From positions 4,264,233-4,328,232 of the forward strand of contig JAUPFP010000009.1 of NCBI GenBank assembly GCA_036925085.1: DNA of 64,000 nt, in the 5' to 3' direction. A program made the position numbers and the translations under genes. This DNA is from Brachycybe producta. Lineage: Eukaryota > Arthropoda > Diplopoda > Playtdesmida > Andrognathidae. Below the pieces are notes generated by a model. The model was not told the origin of the DNA and searched no databases. It worked only from the letters and a program-made list of their open reading frames with translations. The stretch's first letter is position 1, and the number at the start of each line of letters is the position of its first letter. Below, piece after piece: positions 43,571-56,049 of this stretch.

Positions 43571-44204
43571 TAAGTTTGGTAATAGAACCCTGATGATTTC
43601 CATCAAAATCCATCCCTCTTTTAGCTCTCCCTTTCCATTCGCAACCGGAAATGACAACATTGCTCAGTCTCAAGTGATATTACTAAACTTTTGCTAGTCT
43701 CTATCATTCTGAGCATGCGCAGAACAACCACCCCCCAAAAAACTGCAATAGCAGCTATTATATGATTCATCAGATGATCAACAAACATTGTTTGTTCTAA
43801 GCTTTTTTTTTTGGGGGGGAGGGCTATATATTATGTATCCATATATATAGAAATACATGGTATTTTGGTCATTTATATGGGGTCATTGACGACCAGCATC
43901 ATTACAGAAAATCAGCTCCATGATGTTTTTTATTGGTTCAACATGTCAAAAGGATTGATTGGAAAAAATTGTTTCCAGATGCAGAAAAAAAAGCCAAACA
44001 CTTCTTTTACAGATTGCGGAAAATACACCCGAACTTACTGATAGAAACTAGAAGAGTGATTCTGCAACTTAAGGGCATTTTCACTGTTGATATATTTAAA
44101 AATAAACTTTTATGACAGTTTGTTAATTACGAATTTACGAATTTTTTTAAAAAAAATGCTTTTTTTCGATTTTTCATTTATTTTGAATTGAAATTGCTAT
44201 AAGC
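43571..44204. other. Unassigned spacer
   Basis: Two overlapping plus-strand frames at 43,811-44,115 are not recognisable. The right part (from GAAACTAGAAGAGTGATTC at 44,044) is a family F end. Confidence 0.35.
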
Positions 44205-44529
44205 AGGGCCCGGATTTTTATGCAATATCAATCAAATTTTTCTCAATTTGTGGCCCGAGAGGTAATTGTGAAGTAGCAATCCCGTTTAGATCAATCAAAG
44301 ATTAAAGTTTTTTTTCAATTAAAACACTGGTTAGAGGCTAGATCGTCATAATTGACAACTGACAGTAATCAGACATCAAGCCTCTAACCAGATATTTTGA
44401 TTAGAAAAAGTACTGTATAATTGTTGTTGTTTTAATGATAATGATGATGATGATGATTACTTCACAATTGGCACTTGGGCCACAAATTGAGAAACAATTG
44501 CTTGATATTTGCATAAAAATCCGAGCCCT
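44205..44529. mobile_element. Family C hairpin element
   Basis: AGGGCCCGGATTTTTATGCA at left and GCATAAAAATCCGAGCCCT at right. GGTTAGAGGCTAGA and AAGCCTCTAACCAG inner arms, with a (GAT)n run in the right arm. Confidence 0.88.
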
Positions 44530-44639
44530 AACTATAGCGTGAAATTCTTTTTAAGCTGGTTTTAAAAGTGTAAACCCTACTTAAATTCTTGTTATCTGTC
44601 TTTCAGAAGAGCAAAATGAAGAGAAACGTAAGTGTTTTT

Positions 44640-44990
44640 ACAAACTAGAAGGGTAGCTCAACCCCTTATAAATATTTTTACGTTGATAAATTTTTAAAAT
44701 AGGCTATTTTATGTCAGTTTGAAAATGATTCCAACTTTTTAAGCCGACGATATTTATTTTTAAATTTTTGTATATTTTGTATATTTTGAGTTTAAGTAGA
44801 AACTGAAAATGTGTTAGAAACTAGAACAGTAGCCTGAAATCACTTAATAGCATATTTATGTTGATGATATTTTTCAAAATAAACTTTTTTGTTTATTTTG
44901 AACAATGAAAATACTATTAAGTGATTCAGGCTACTGTTCAAGTTTCTAACACATTTTCAACAATTTCTTCTTAAACTCAAAATAAACTAG
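44640..44990. mobile_element. Family F hairpin(s)
   Basis: Two head words (ACTAGAAGGGTAGCT at 44,646, ACTAGAACAGTAGCCT at 44,821) and one inverted tail (AGGCTACTGTTCAAGTTTCT at 44,928-44,947). TTTTCAAAATAAACTTTTTT is shared with other family F copies. Confidence 0.65.
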
Positions 44991-45336
44991 ATTTCGCAAA
45001 TCAACAAAAAAAAAACTTGTTGCAAAATGCAAACAGGTTTCTTTTTCAATTATTCTAATTCATAATATGCAAATTTATTTACTTTATAAAGTTAGCTTCT
45101 TATGTTTATATATTTGTTTTTTCATATTGCAAAATGAGTTCATTCAAATCTTAACCCTAAGGCCCTCCTCTTGACCCTAAGAATCATTTTCTCCCCAACC
45201 TTTTTTCCTTATTTTTCCACCCAATTTTCAAGTGAACCACATTTGGCTTTAATACATTTCAGACAACAAATATAAATTTGCATAAAATGCTAAACAATCT
45301 TCCAAAACTTCAATCACTGAAAAATCTAATTTCTAA

Positions 45337-45373
<37 letters not shown>

Positions 45374-45974
45374 TCTCTCTCTCTATCCCTCCATCTCTCT
45401 ATCTCTCCATCTCTCTAAACATTAATTTGATTTTTGTATGCACTCCCCCCTCCTCTCCCCTCTCCATTTTCTTGTGTTAAAACTTATGATTTTTAATAAT
45501 AATCAATACAATATAAAAGAGACTATACTACCCATTTCTGAGGATCCTCTCTACCCTCTCTTTCTCTGTCTCTTCCCCATCCCTCCTCCTCCTCCTCCTC
45601 CCTTCCATCCATCCCCGTCCATCACATTTAATGCAAAATATTCGGGTTTTCTAAAAATCCATTTATACATTGAGAATGATTTATAATGACAGCCTCATAG
45701 TCACTCATGTATATAGTCCATAGACACCCCTTAATACTAAGGCGTGTGTATATTAAAAGAAATCTTTTCTCATCTTCTTCTTCTCTCTATTAAGAAGAAG
45801 ATAAAAAAAATGTTCTATATTATATCGTATGCATTGCAATTCTCTCTCAATCAAGAGATATAGAGATAGGTTTTTTTTTTCTTAGCTGGAGGGAGGAGGG
45901 GTATGGGGTGAGGCTAAAAATGATGGTCACAATGCGTTTATTTCAACCACTTTTTAGACTTTTGGGGTTTTTTG

Positions 45975-45975
<1 letters not shown>
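44991..45975. other. Spacer with (CT)n run
   Basis: (CT)n at about 45,341-45,370 plus CT-rich DNA to 45,415. No gene recognised. Confidence 0.45.
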
Positions 45976-46030
<55 letters not shown>

Positions 46031-46128
46031 CCTCTCTCTCTCTCTCTTTCTCTCTTTCTCTCTCTCTCTTTCTCTCACTCTCTCTTTCTCTCTATCTCTC
46101 TCTCTCTCTCTCTTTCTTTCTCTCTGTT

Positions 46129-46165
<37 letters not shown>

Positions 46166-46170
46166 TTCTT

Positions 46171-46223
<53 letters not shown>

Positions 46224-46330
46224 TTCTTTCTGTCTCTCTCTCTCTCTTTCTGTCTTTCTCTCTCTTTCCCTCTCTCTTTCTGTCTTTCTCTCTCTTTCTG
46301 TCTTTCTCTCTCCCTCTCTCTTTCTGTTTT

Positions 46331-46366
<36 letters not shown>

Positions 46367-46367
46367 C

Positions 46368-46399
<32 letters not shown>

Positions 46400-46615
46400 G
46401 TCTTTCTCTTTCTGTCTTTCTCTCTCTTTCCCTCTCTCTTCTGTATTTCTCTCTTTTTCTGTCTCTTTCCGTCTCTCACTCTCTCTCTCTCTCTTTCTGT
46501 CTTTTTCCATCTCTCTATTTCTGTCTTTCTTTCTCTCTTTTTCTGTCTCTTTCCATCTCTCTATTTCTGTCTTTTTTATCTGTCTCTAACTCTCTCTCTC
46601 TTTTTCTCTCTTTCA
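45976..46615. repeat. (CT)n-rich tract, ~640 bp
   Basis: A pyrimidine strand of CTCTCT with TTTC and TGTC interruptions. The longest such tract in the window; Ser/Leu and Arg/Glu frames on both strands are artefacts. Confidence 0.95.
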
Positions 46616-47804
46616 TAAGTGAAAATCCTTTTTGAACGGTTGCTCATAAATTTTGCCTTGTAAAAACGAAGGAAGGTTAGGAAGATTTTGAGAGAGATTG
46701 GCTGAGAAAGAAGATGAAAAAAAGGGTAAAGGATGGAGGCTAGAATGGGTAAGAGGGGGTTGTAAAAAAGAGAAATGACGATTTTCAGAGGGATTGATTA
46801 AGGAATGAAGACATGTTGTAAAAGGGAGGAGGAGGAGGAGGGTAGAAAGAGGGGGGTCAGACAGATCATAAGAGAGAAGAGGGCGGAGTGGAGAGTAAGA
46901 AGGTTATTAGAATGAAACGCGGTCCATGCAATTACAACATTCATGCTATGAGCTCCAGATTAACTTTTAGGTCAAAATTCAAGAATTAAAACTTAATACT
47001 TGAAATTTCAAATTTCAACCATTTGAGTAATTTTAAATTAACATAGAAAAACTATTTTTTGTTTAAACATAGTTTTTTTTTCTTCTTCTAAGTTTTGAAC
47101 CTCTGTTCTGAGAGTTCAAGTTGATGTTCAAGTGTTAAGTTTTGGTATCTTGAATATGGGCCTTAAAAAACTATCTCTTGATTTGACTTTATATTCAATG
47201 ACACAGTTAACAATACAGTTCAGTTACATAAATATATATTGGAGTCAATGGTGAATCCAACCTCTTTCAAATTTAGCTCAATTTTGAAGTAAAAAATAGA
47301 AAAAATTTGCATAAAATCCTTAGAACCCCCCTTTTGAAAAATGCAGCAAATTTTTTTTAAAGAAAACGTTTCAAAAACTAGAAGACAAAATTATAATGTA
47401 GTGCATTCAGTGCGTTTAGTCCGTCTTTCAGAAAAAAATTAAGAAAATCTTGAAATTTGTTTAAAACAAGGGATTCAAGAAACTCTATGAACCTCCATAG
47501 CTTTAATATATGCTTTGATACATCAAACTACAAAAAATATGACAAAAAACTCAAAATTTGTTTCTAAAAAATTCATAAAAAAAATAACCCCTGGGTAAAA
47601 TTTTCTGATTTTTTGTCAGGAGCATCATATTGATCCACTGAATCAAATAAAAAATATTGCATGTATTTATCTCATTCCGTTCTTGAGTTGTTCGACCAAC
47701 AATCTCGGAGATCCAGACATATGGACATACTGACATTTTTTTTGGACCCTTTTTTTGCATGATCCTATATACCTCTATTGCTTTATAGAGCAATGGAGGT
47801 CAAA
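46616..47804. other. Unassigned spacer, ~1.2 kb
   Basis: Purine-rich at 46,680-46,910. A minus-strand frame of 80 codons at 47,551-47,793 has no recognisable domain. Confidence 0.4.
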
Positions 47805-47990
47805 AACTAGAAGAGTAACAATCACTTAAGGGGTATTTTCATGTGGCTATCTATCAAAATAAACACAAATTTGACACAATTTTAAGCTGCAATATTTTTT
47901 TTTTAATTTTTGTCTATAAAAAGTTTATTTTGAAAGATATAAATCATAAAAATAATCTTTAACAATTGAGCTACTTTTCTAGTTTTTATA
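47805..47990. mobile_element. Family F hairpin
   Basis: AAACTAGAAGAGTAACAATC at left and the inverted ATTGAGCTACTTTTCTAGTT at right, with TATCAAAATAAA and TTTATTTTGAAAGATA arms. Confidence 0.65.
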
Positions 47991-48959
47991 ACACTTTCAA
48001 GTTAGTCTTTGTGCCTTGGCACACAGACAACTTTTTAGTGGCCAAGTTTGACTGCAAAATGTAGTCGGCATATTGCTCGTGTGCAAAAGCATGGTGTCTT
48101 TCTTTATAGATACGTTGCAAACACAGTCCAACTACCTTCAGCAACATTTAGCAGTCAAACACTACAACTGGAAAGTGGTCAGTGTGCTAAGGCTCAAAGT
48201 CCATTTTGTCCTGTCCACCAATTTCGACCACTTTTCGCGACCATCGCGGCCGACTCGAAGTGGTCAGGTTTCGGTGACAAACCGACTTCGGTTTGTAGTC
48301 GAACTCACCAACCACTCAAAAGTGGTTCGTCCGTCAAGGGCTCTTAAAAGTGAAACTAGAATACCAAATGCTTGCAGTGATTGCCGAACTTCAGGGGGCT
48401 TTTTTATTTTTGTACTTTAGACCTTTGTTACACTTTCAATGGTTTAAACAGTGTAAAGTACAACTAGGAGGAAAAATACACCTGTTATGATTTTATGAAA
48501 CAATTTCATTTATTAGTCTGATATATAGTTCAATTTTGAAAAGCAATGCATAAAAAACGCTTAAATTTGCATTCATTATTTTTTCTTTTTTTCATTTTTT
48601 TGCTAAGTGAATTTTCAAACCCGGAAATATTAAATAATGCTAATAGATTGACTGCTAATTGACTCATTAAGCGGCGACCCTAAGGCCAAAATATAACATT
48701 ATGAAGCAAAATAGTAAAATATGGACCTCCCCTCCCTTAAAGAGCCTAAAGTAAAATAAAAATAGATAATAAAAAATCATTCAAATTAATTAATTTTGTG
48801 TTTAAAAAAATATTTATTTGAATGGTTTTTATTATTCACTTTTAAGTTGCTGTTTACATGTTGTCCGGTAATTATCGCTCTGTCTGCACTAGGGCTTTTT
48901 GCACTAGCTCCAAACAAAATATGGGCTCCAATTAGGGCTGACGATAATTTGGAAAAATC
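47991..48959. other. Unassigned spacer with a GC-richer block
   Basis: 48,020-48,345 is GC-richer and repeats GTGGTC/GACCACTT words, probably an unclassified short element bounded by TGCCTTGGCACACAGACAAC. No coding exon recognised. Confidence 0.4.
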
Positions 48960-49880
48960 GAAATCCGTCTGATATTTAAAAATAATCAAATTTTTCCATT
49001 TTTCAATTTTTTTATTTATTTTTTTTTTTCAATTTGTTAGATTTTTTTCAATTTTTTTCGATTTTTCGATAACACGAGTACGATATTTTTAAAAAAAATC
49101 GATTTTTAACGATATATAAAAAAAATAAAAATTTTCGATTTTTTTTTATTTTGTTAGACTTTTCGATTTGTTCGATTTTTTTCAATTTTTAGATAACACG
49201 AGCACTGATATTTTTTAAAAAATTGATTTTTAACGACATATCGAAAAAATTAAATTTTTTGAATTTTTCGACTTTTTTTTATTTTTTAGACTTTTCTATT
49301 TTTTTTTATTTTTTAGACTTTTCTATTTTTTTTTTTATTTTTTAGACTTTTTTTCTATTTTTTAATTTTTTTCAATTGTTAGATAACACGAGTACTGATA
49401 TTTTTTAAAAAATCGATTTTTAACGATATATTGAAAAAATTAAATTTTTTGATTTTTCGATTATTTTTTAGACTTTTCGATTTTTTAATTTTTTTCGATT
49501 TGTTCGAATTTTTTCGATTTTTAGATAACATGAGCACTGATATTTTTTAAAAAATTGATTTTTAACGATATATCAAACAAATTAATTTTTTTGGATTTTT
49601 CGACTTTTTTTATTTTTTAGACTTTTCTATTTTTTAATTTTTTTCGATTTGTTCGATTTTTTTCAATTTTTAGATAACACGAGCAGTGATATTTTTTAAA
49701 AAAATCGATTTTTAACGATATATTGAAAAAATTAAATTTTTTGATTTTTCGATTATTTTTTTAGACTTTTCGATTTTTTAATTTTTTTTTTTTCGATTTG
49801 TTCGATTTTTTTTCGATTTTTCGATAACACGAGTAGGATATTTTAAAAAAATCGAAATATCGATATATCGCAAATTTTGC
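48960..49880. repeat. Tandem ~150-230 bp repeat of TCGATTTTT words
   Basis: At least five units with GATAACACGAG(T/C)A(C/G), GATATTTTTTAAAAAAATCG and TTTTAACGATATAT, separated by variable TTTTTTAGACTTTTC runs. The ATTTTTTAAAAAAAT core is palindromic. Confidence 0.8.
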
Positions 49881-50462
49881 CATCCGTAGCTCCAATAGAA
49901 GCCACAAAACTCAAATTGGTGATCCGATGAGCCACACATAAGACTCTCGAGATTCCAATAGACAATATATAATATTAAGTTCAAGACAGACAGACTGGCT
50001 CCTTTGAAATGCCGATTTAAGAACCCCTACTGGGTTGTTAGAGATTTTTCCTTATGATATTATGTACATCTCTCTTTCTCTCTTTTCATAAATTCACTTT
50101 CCATATTTTGCCAGTAGCTTGTTGTAGAAAATTGAATTTATTAGTGGCATGGTTTGGAGCTTAATGTCATTAACTGAAAAGTCACTTGTATTCTAGTTAG
50201 AAACTTATAGCGTGTGTATTGTCTTCGTGGAAAACATCACATAAAAAAGTCTAGACATTATATGATTGGCCATTGCAAAATGATACAATGGTGAGCCAAA
50301 AATAACTCAAAAAACCGACTTCCTGCAACCAAAAAGTTGTTGTGGCAACTTAAAACTAACCTAAATTCAAGAAGAAAACTTGGCACATGAACTTCAACTT
50401 GAATAAAATTGAATCATAGAACAATCTTTATTCAAAAATAATGATTAAAAACGAGTTTTCTA
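49881..50462. other. Unassigned spacer
   Basis: No feature recognised. Confidence 0.4.
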
Positions 50463-51279
50463 TTAAGAGACTACATCGCAAAATTACTTCGAAAAATCTC
50501 CACAAAGAGCGCTATCATCGTTTTTCTATTGAGCCCATAGACCCAATGTTAAAGAAAAAAATTTAATTTTTAAAATACACAAATTGCGCCGCGATATGTT
50601 TATTTTTTATATTTAAAGTCGTCCAATATTAAGTTTTCAAAGTGCAATGTGCACCTGAAATATATTGCTGATCGAGTGATAGAATAACAAAAAATTGGAA
50701 AGTGTGCTTCCATTTAAAAAAAAATATTTCAAAATCGCGAATTTCTAACTCTTATGTTAAACTCCATTGAGTAGTACGCTCAAATGAGAAAAAAACATCC
50801 ATTAAAATGTTGGTAAAAATACGTAAAAATAATTTTAAAATATCAGGAAAAAAACCAGCACATGCACCTAATGTCTTGGCTCCACTGTCGTTTAATTGTG
50901 TTTTTTAAATTATTTTTACATAGTTTCACCAACATTTTATTGGGATGTTTTTTTTCTTATTTGGGCGTACTCAATGGAGTTTAACATAAAGAGTTAGAAA
51001 TTCGCGATTTTGAAATAGTTTTTAAAAATAGAACCGCACTTACCAATTTGTTGTCGTTCTATCACTCGATCAGCACATATTTAAGGTGCACATTGTACTT
51101 TGAATAATTAAAATTGGACAACTTTAAATATGAAAAATAAACATATTGCCGCCGCGAACTGTGTATTTTAAAAATTAACATTTTTTCTTTAACATCGGGT
51201 CTATGGGTTCAATAGAAAAACGATGCTAGCGCTTTTTGCGGAGATTTTTTCGAAGTAATTTTGCGATGTAGCCTCATAA
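50463..51279. mobile_element. Family D giant palindromic element, copy 3
   Basis: From TTAAGAGACTACATCGCAAA to TTTTGCGATGTAGCCTCATAA. The two ~400 bp arms carry the same landmarks as copies 1 and 2. Confidence 0.88.
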
Positions 51280-52050
51280 TATGGTAGAATCCTGTTTAAG
51301 AAAGCAAGTAGATCATTTATTTTGTGGGTGTGTCGTTAGATGGCGCCATTAGCCCTCCTCGCATAGAAATGTACTGACACTCCGTCCAACTCCTGACTCA
51401 CCACCTTCTTCCTTTTTTTGACGCAAACTTTTAATTGCATCGCTATTTCTACATTCCACATGCTGCCCATTCACTATCATAGGCAAAGGCTACGTTTGTT
51501 CAATTTTTCACCAGTTAAAATTTTCAAAAAAAAAGTTCAAATTTTCTCCCAAAATGGAAACGAGGCCTAAAAATTGCAAATTTTTCCTTTTTTTTCTCAC
51601 TAAATTTCATTCTATAAATATCTAAACAAATGAATGAGTGAACCAAGTTTTGTCCAAATTGTAAACAAAAGAATAAAAGAAGAATCGCCTCACTGATTCT
51701 AATCAGTTTAAGTTACATATAGTTGAATAATAACAAGACAAAAGAAGAGAGACCCTCTCTCTATAATGCAATTTTGTGTCAATTGATTACATTTTCAGCT
51801 GATGTAATAATGATGATGATGATGACGGTGATTCAATCTTCTACAAATATTCAATTATACCATTGTTGTAGGGTCCATTCCCAAGTTTCATACATTAATC
51901 GAAATGAAAATTTGCAATTTTTTTTTCTTTCTCTTCTGTAAAACTTCAAACTTCACAAAAAAAAAAGTACCTTGGCTTTTTGGCTATGTTTACACTTAAC
52001 ACAAATGAGGGTGAAAATGAATTTTAAGCTGGAAAAAAGCATAAAAATTA
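51280..52050. other. Spacer with fragments of two repeats
   Basis: 51,335-51,440 (GATGGCGCCATTAGCCCTCC onwards) is an inverted match to 55,925-56,045, and 51,470-51,570 is a family K piece. No gene recognised. Confidence 0.45.
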
Positions 52051-52450
52051 CAGGCAGTTCTGCCCAGCACTGGAATTTTTTTGCCCCGCCCTTTTATGAG
52101 CGTCATCAATTTCTAATTGGTTTGTTACTTGGTCTGATGTCACATGCTCCGCCATTTTCAATTTCTAATTGGATTGTTACTTGGTCTGATGTCACATGCT
52201 CTGCTCTTTTCAATTTCTAATTGGTTTGTTACTTGGTCTGATGTCACCTGCTCCGCCCTTTTCAATTTCTAATTGGTTTGTTACTTGGTCTGATGTCACA
52301 TGCTCCGCCCTTTTCAATTTCTAATTGGTTTGTTACTTGGTCTGATGTCACATGCTCCGCCCTTTTCAATTTCTAATTGGTTTGTTACTTGGTCTGATGT
52401 CATAAAAGAGCGGGGCAAACAAAATTCTAGTGCTGGGCACAGACGCCTGT
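52051..52450. mobile_element. Family B variant with a 52 bp tandem core
   Basis: Outer ends CAGGCAGTTCTGCCCAGCAC and (inverted) GTGCTGGGCACAGACGCCTG. Inside, a 52 bp unit (TTCAATTTCTAATTGG, TTGTTACTTGGTCTGATGTC, ACATGCTCCGCCC) repeats with exact spacing: starts at 52,157, 52,209, 52,261, 52,313 and 52,365, plus a partial first unit at ~52,105. Confidence 0.88.
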
Positions 52451-53041
52451 CGAAAATTAGGTCCTTAGCACATAGGCGACTTTTCAAAAACGTTTTCGAC
52501 GACAAAATGAAGTCGAAAGAGGATCGCGCACGGCTGTCGTCGCAATGTATTTTCTATGAAAAGAAGGCAACCGTGACACAGAGAGGCGACTTACTGTGTG
52601 CTAATTAATTGGCGTATTTTCATAAAATAAAAATTGATTGCGACAACAGCTCAGTGACCTTTTCAACTTCATTTTGTCGTCCGAAAGTCTTTCAATAGTC
52701 GACTTGTGTGCCAATGCACCTTAGTTGGAATTTATTTTCAACTTTTGAGGGTGATTCTGGCCTTGTTTCCACTGGAGTGAAAATTTGAACTTTTTTGAAA
52801 ATTTCAACTGGTGAAGAATTAAAGAAACGTGGCACCCGAAGTGGGCCACATTTGTAACATTTTTCACCAGTTGAGATTTTCCTAAAAAAGTTCAAATTTT
52901 CACCTCAATTACTAAATTTTTGTCAGTTTCTATTTTTAGCTATTCCATTCATTATTCATCATTTCAGGTACTTTAATGCAATTTGTGTTCCTGAGGTTGA
53001 AAGGAACATTTACACTTTAAAATCCTCTTAAGTAATTTAAC
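52451..53041. other. Two short unclassified elements
   Basis: 52,460-52,735 has related ends (CCTTAGCACATAGGCGAC and GTCGACTTGTGTGCCAATGC) and GACGACAAAATGAAGTCGA words. 52,750-52,915 is an inverted family K copy (CCTTGTTTCCACT, TTTTTCACCAGTTGAGATTT). No gene. Confidence 0.45.
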
Positions 53042-53443
53042 TATAGGGATGGGCCATTCGAATCCTCGAATCTTGAAAAATATTCGAGATTCGAAAACTC
53101 GAATCTTCTCGCTTTTTTCATCTTTCGAATCGTAACCTTAAAAAACCTGTTAAAACTTCGGTAAAATTAATTTTAACTCCATTGAAGTCCAATAGAAGCG
53201 TTCCCTAACAAAAAAAAACCGGCGATTGTTGCAATTTTGGTGGTATCCGGATCACCAATATCATCACCTTGTGGCGAACCCTGAGTGCCACACTGTTCCG
53301 TTTATTATTAATAATTTAATATTTAATATTATTTCATTTATTTGTATCTTCTTAATGAATAATATAAGATTCTTATATGAAAGATTCGAGGAATTCGAAA
53401 ACCAATTCGGATTCGAAAAAATTTAGGATTCGTCCCACCACTA
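53042..53443 (-). mobile_element. Family A (hAT-like) element, monomer
   Basis: TATAGGGATGGGCCATTCGA at left and GGATTCGTCCCACCACTA at right, about 402 bp. Flanks AATTTAAC and ATTTTAAC match at 7 of 8. Family landmarks complete. Confidence 0.87.
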
Positions 53444-53970
53444 ATTTTAACTCTTCTAGTTTATAAAACATTTTCAATGCTGTTTCTTTTACAAAAATTG
53501 TTTTGATTTATTTGCACACAAAAAACAAGTCTTAAATCATTTTTCATTCATATTTTTAATGATTTAATGGCGTTTAAAAAAGCTGATATAAATAAACTTG
53601 CTACTTTCACCATTTAAATAATAATAGGTCTTCTTCTCGGTGTTAATTAAACTAATGTAGCTATTTTTTTTTTCTTCTCCAGAAATATAATATCACTTAT
53701 CAGGTGTTCTGGATCATTAATTACAATGGCACATTATTACTTCATTACGGACACAGATTAATATTATTATTATAGCCTTTTGGGAGAAAAGATTCACATT
53801 AGGCTTAATGGTTTAATCTGCATGCGAATCCTAATGAGTAATGAAAAACTGCGTTTTCTGTTTGTCAGGTCGTTTTGAGAGTCTTTATAGTAATTCAGTT
53901 AAAATTTAAAATTTCTGTTCATGTACATTATGCATGCATAACAATCCAGGGTACATTAATTAATATTCAA
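53444..53970. other. Unassigned spacer
   Basis: No gene recognised. Confidence 0.4.
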
Positions 53971-54001
53971 CTAGTAAACCCGTCGTGCAACTTGCACATA
54001 A
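53971..54001 (-). mobile_element. Possible Helitron 3' terminus of a second type
   Basis: On the minus strand: GTGCAAGTTGCAC (a short inverted repeat), GACGGGTTTA, then CTAG followed by T. The layout resembles a Helitron 3' end, but the stem is short and the rest of the element is not identified. Confidence 0.35.
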
Positions 54002-54077
54002 AAAAAAGGGAAGCACAAAAGCCCCTCTACAAACTGTGTAGCCTCTTGAGGCCTCTTAAAACTTGGAAACCTCCTAA

Positions 54078-54376
54078 TACCTTGTATACACACAGGAGTT
54101 AAATGAATTCAAATTAAATGTGTTTAGGTGAATTATACGGAATCCAGTTAAGGACATGAACACCAAATAAAAATTGACTTTATTATTAATATTTTAAATT
54201 GAAATACTAAATCAATATTTTAATGTCAATAGTTTATATATTTATATTTAAGTATTAATTCAATATTTTGAGATTAATTAACTGAATAAATTGAATTCGA
54301 CATTGTTTACTTGTCCTTCACAGGGCTCTGTAGAACACGTTTATTATTTAAATGCATTTAAATTATCAGGTGTGTT
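54078..54376 (-). mobile_element. Family E element, truncated at the right
   Basis: Starts TACCTTGTATACACACAGGA and carries TTATACGGAATCCAGTTAAG. It stops at ATCAGGTGTG without the final TACTAGGTA, next to family B. Confidence 0.8.
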
Positions 54377-54380
54377 ATTA

Positions 54381-54556
54381 TTTGGCTCCGCCCTTTTTAT
54401 GGCAACCGGCAACTTCTAATTGGTTGGTTATGTAGTCTGACGTCACATGCTCCAATCTTTTCAACGTCGACACAAACAACAAACCAATTAGAAGTTGCCG
54501 GTCGTCATAAAAAGGGCGGAGCCAACTTCTGTATGTCCCGATTTCTAATTGCCTGT
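54381..54556. mobile_element. Family B hairpin element, left end missing
   Basis: Begins TTTGGCTCCGCCCTTTTTAT and ends CCCGATTTCTAATTGCCTGT. The first ~30 bp seen in other copies are absent, so either a deletion or a rearrangement joined it to family E. Confidence 0.82.
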
Positions 54557-54779
54557 TACAGACACTGTGAAGCCATAGGGAGCTTTTCGAAATTAGGCGG
54601 CCCTCGAGAGCTTTTCAAAACGGTAAAATGTAAATTTACGATTACAATTACGTTTTCATGTTTGGTGCTATACTGCAAAAAAAAAATTTGCTACATTTTT
54701 GTGTGGTTCGCTTCGCTTGCAACTAGAATATGTAAAGCATTGTATGTGGGAAGAGGTGGTGGCCACTCAAGAAAAATTA

Positions 54780-55100
54780 AGAGAGATTTTTGCCACGACT
54801 AACTCTTATTACTGGTCTTTTTTCTTTCCCAGAGGGTTATTATACGACAATGGAATGCTCTTCCTAAACAGGATATTGATGAAGTCATTAATGAATTGTG
54901 GGTTTAAATTTTTATGACTGCATATAATTTATATATTTTTTTTAATATTTGCAATGCAGGTTATTTTTTTTTGTAGTTTTAAATTGACAGTGCATCTTGC
55001 AGCACTTGAATCTTAAGGTCTCTCTGCCATAGGCCAACAGGCTGCTTGCAGAGTATTTTTTTTTTGTAATTGTAAGTGTAATTAATTGTTATAGAAAAAA
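54780..55100 (+). pseudogene. LINE reverse-transcriptase C-terminus and 3' tail
   Basis: TNSYYWSFFFPR (54,797-54,832) is followed, after a +1 frame change, by VIIRQWNALPKQDIDEVINE and a TAA at 54,905. F-P-R-x-I-x-x-W-N-x-L-P is the usual C-terminal signature of several non-LTR retrotransposon ORF2 proteins. The 3' tail (CTGCCATAGGCCAACAGGCT, GCAGAGTA, T-run, GTAATTGTAAGTGTAATT) recurs inverted at 34,375-34,450. 5'-truncated and frameshifted. Confidence 0.62.
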
Positions 55101-55262
55101 ATATATTTTGGGGATAGCGAGGTGCTGGCCTAGGATCCAAGATTTTGTAGTCAGTACGTGTCTCGTGCTAGTTAGAATCGTCCGAGCTGGAAAAAGACCA
55201 TAGGACTAAATATTTCAGTCTTATATATGGTTGTAAAAATTAAATATTCCCTAAGACAGTTC

Positions 55263-55265
<3 letters not shown>

Positions 55266-55337
<72 letters not shown>
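55266..55337. repeat. (TA)n microsatellite, ~72 bp
   Basis: An uninterrupted TA run. Confidence 0.98.
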
Positions 55338-55339
<2 letters not shown>

Positions 55340-56049
55340 CATCATATATGAAATGAACATCATTTTTATGAGAAAAATAGAATGCAATTCCTTATTTTTG
55401 TCTATTGAGAAATGAGGTGGTGTATAGGAAGGGCTTCTGGTGGTCCTTATTTTTACTGTCAAAATGCAGTGAAACAATTTCTGGAATGTTGTACCAAGTA
55501 CCAAACATATAGATGTACAAATATGTTGTTAAACTTGAAATTCCATGTGTTCAGAAGTTCAAATATGTTGTAATATAATAAACTCTTTCTTGTAAGGTAG
55601 TTTATTAAATATATATATATATATAGTATTTGTGTTATGAATTTTTAATATGGCTTCAAATAGAGAGGTAGGTATTTTTTTAATAAAAGAAATAAAAGTT
55701 TAGAAACTTTATGAGGGCTCTACAGGAAAAAAAAAATACTTGTGTAAATGCAAGGTAGATGGCGCCTGCAACCCTTCCATAGGTGGCCAACTCCACTCGT
55801 CGCCAATTAGTTGAAATAGAATGCAGCCTCTTTTTGGCTAATAAAAGCGTCCTAAACAACGTTAATTATCAGCACGTGACAAACTTAACCGACAACACAA
55901 TATAAGTAAAAAGAGGGCACGTGTAGAAGTAGCGATGACGCAATTAAAAGTTTGCCACGTGCAAAACAAAACGAAGAAGGTGAGTCAAGAGTAGAAGAAG
56001 TGTCGTCAGGACATTCCAATGGGAGGAGGGCTAGTACTGGCGCCTACTC
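55338..56049. other. Spacer with one unclassified element
   Basis: 55,752-56,040 is bounded by AGATGGCGCCTGCAACCC and GGGCTAGTACTGGCGCCTAC (inverted, imperfect) and repeats CACGTG words. It shares its right arm with 51,335-51,440. No gene. Confidence 0.45.

Noticed and set aside
43933-44115. Lysine-rich frame (VQHVKRIDWKKLFPDAEK...)
   Set aside because: It reads like protein for about 40 residues, but a stop lies just upstream, no acceptor fits the frame, and its 3' part is a family F end. No family recognised.
45908-46618. Long Ser/Leu and Arg/Glu frames
   Set aside because: They are translations of (CT)n/(GA)n tracts; the same applies at 8,861-9,590 and 459-780.
53690-53712. Possible 21 bp micro-exon after a strong pyrimidine tract (TTCTTCTCCAG)
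   Set aside because: No neighbouring exons or reading frame to connect it to; chance acceptor-like sequence is common in T-rich DNA.
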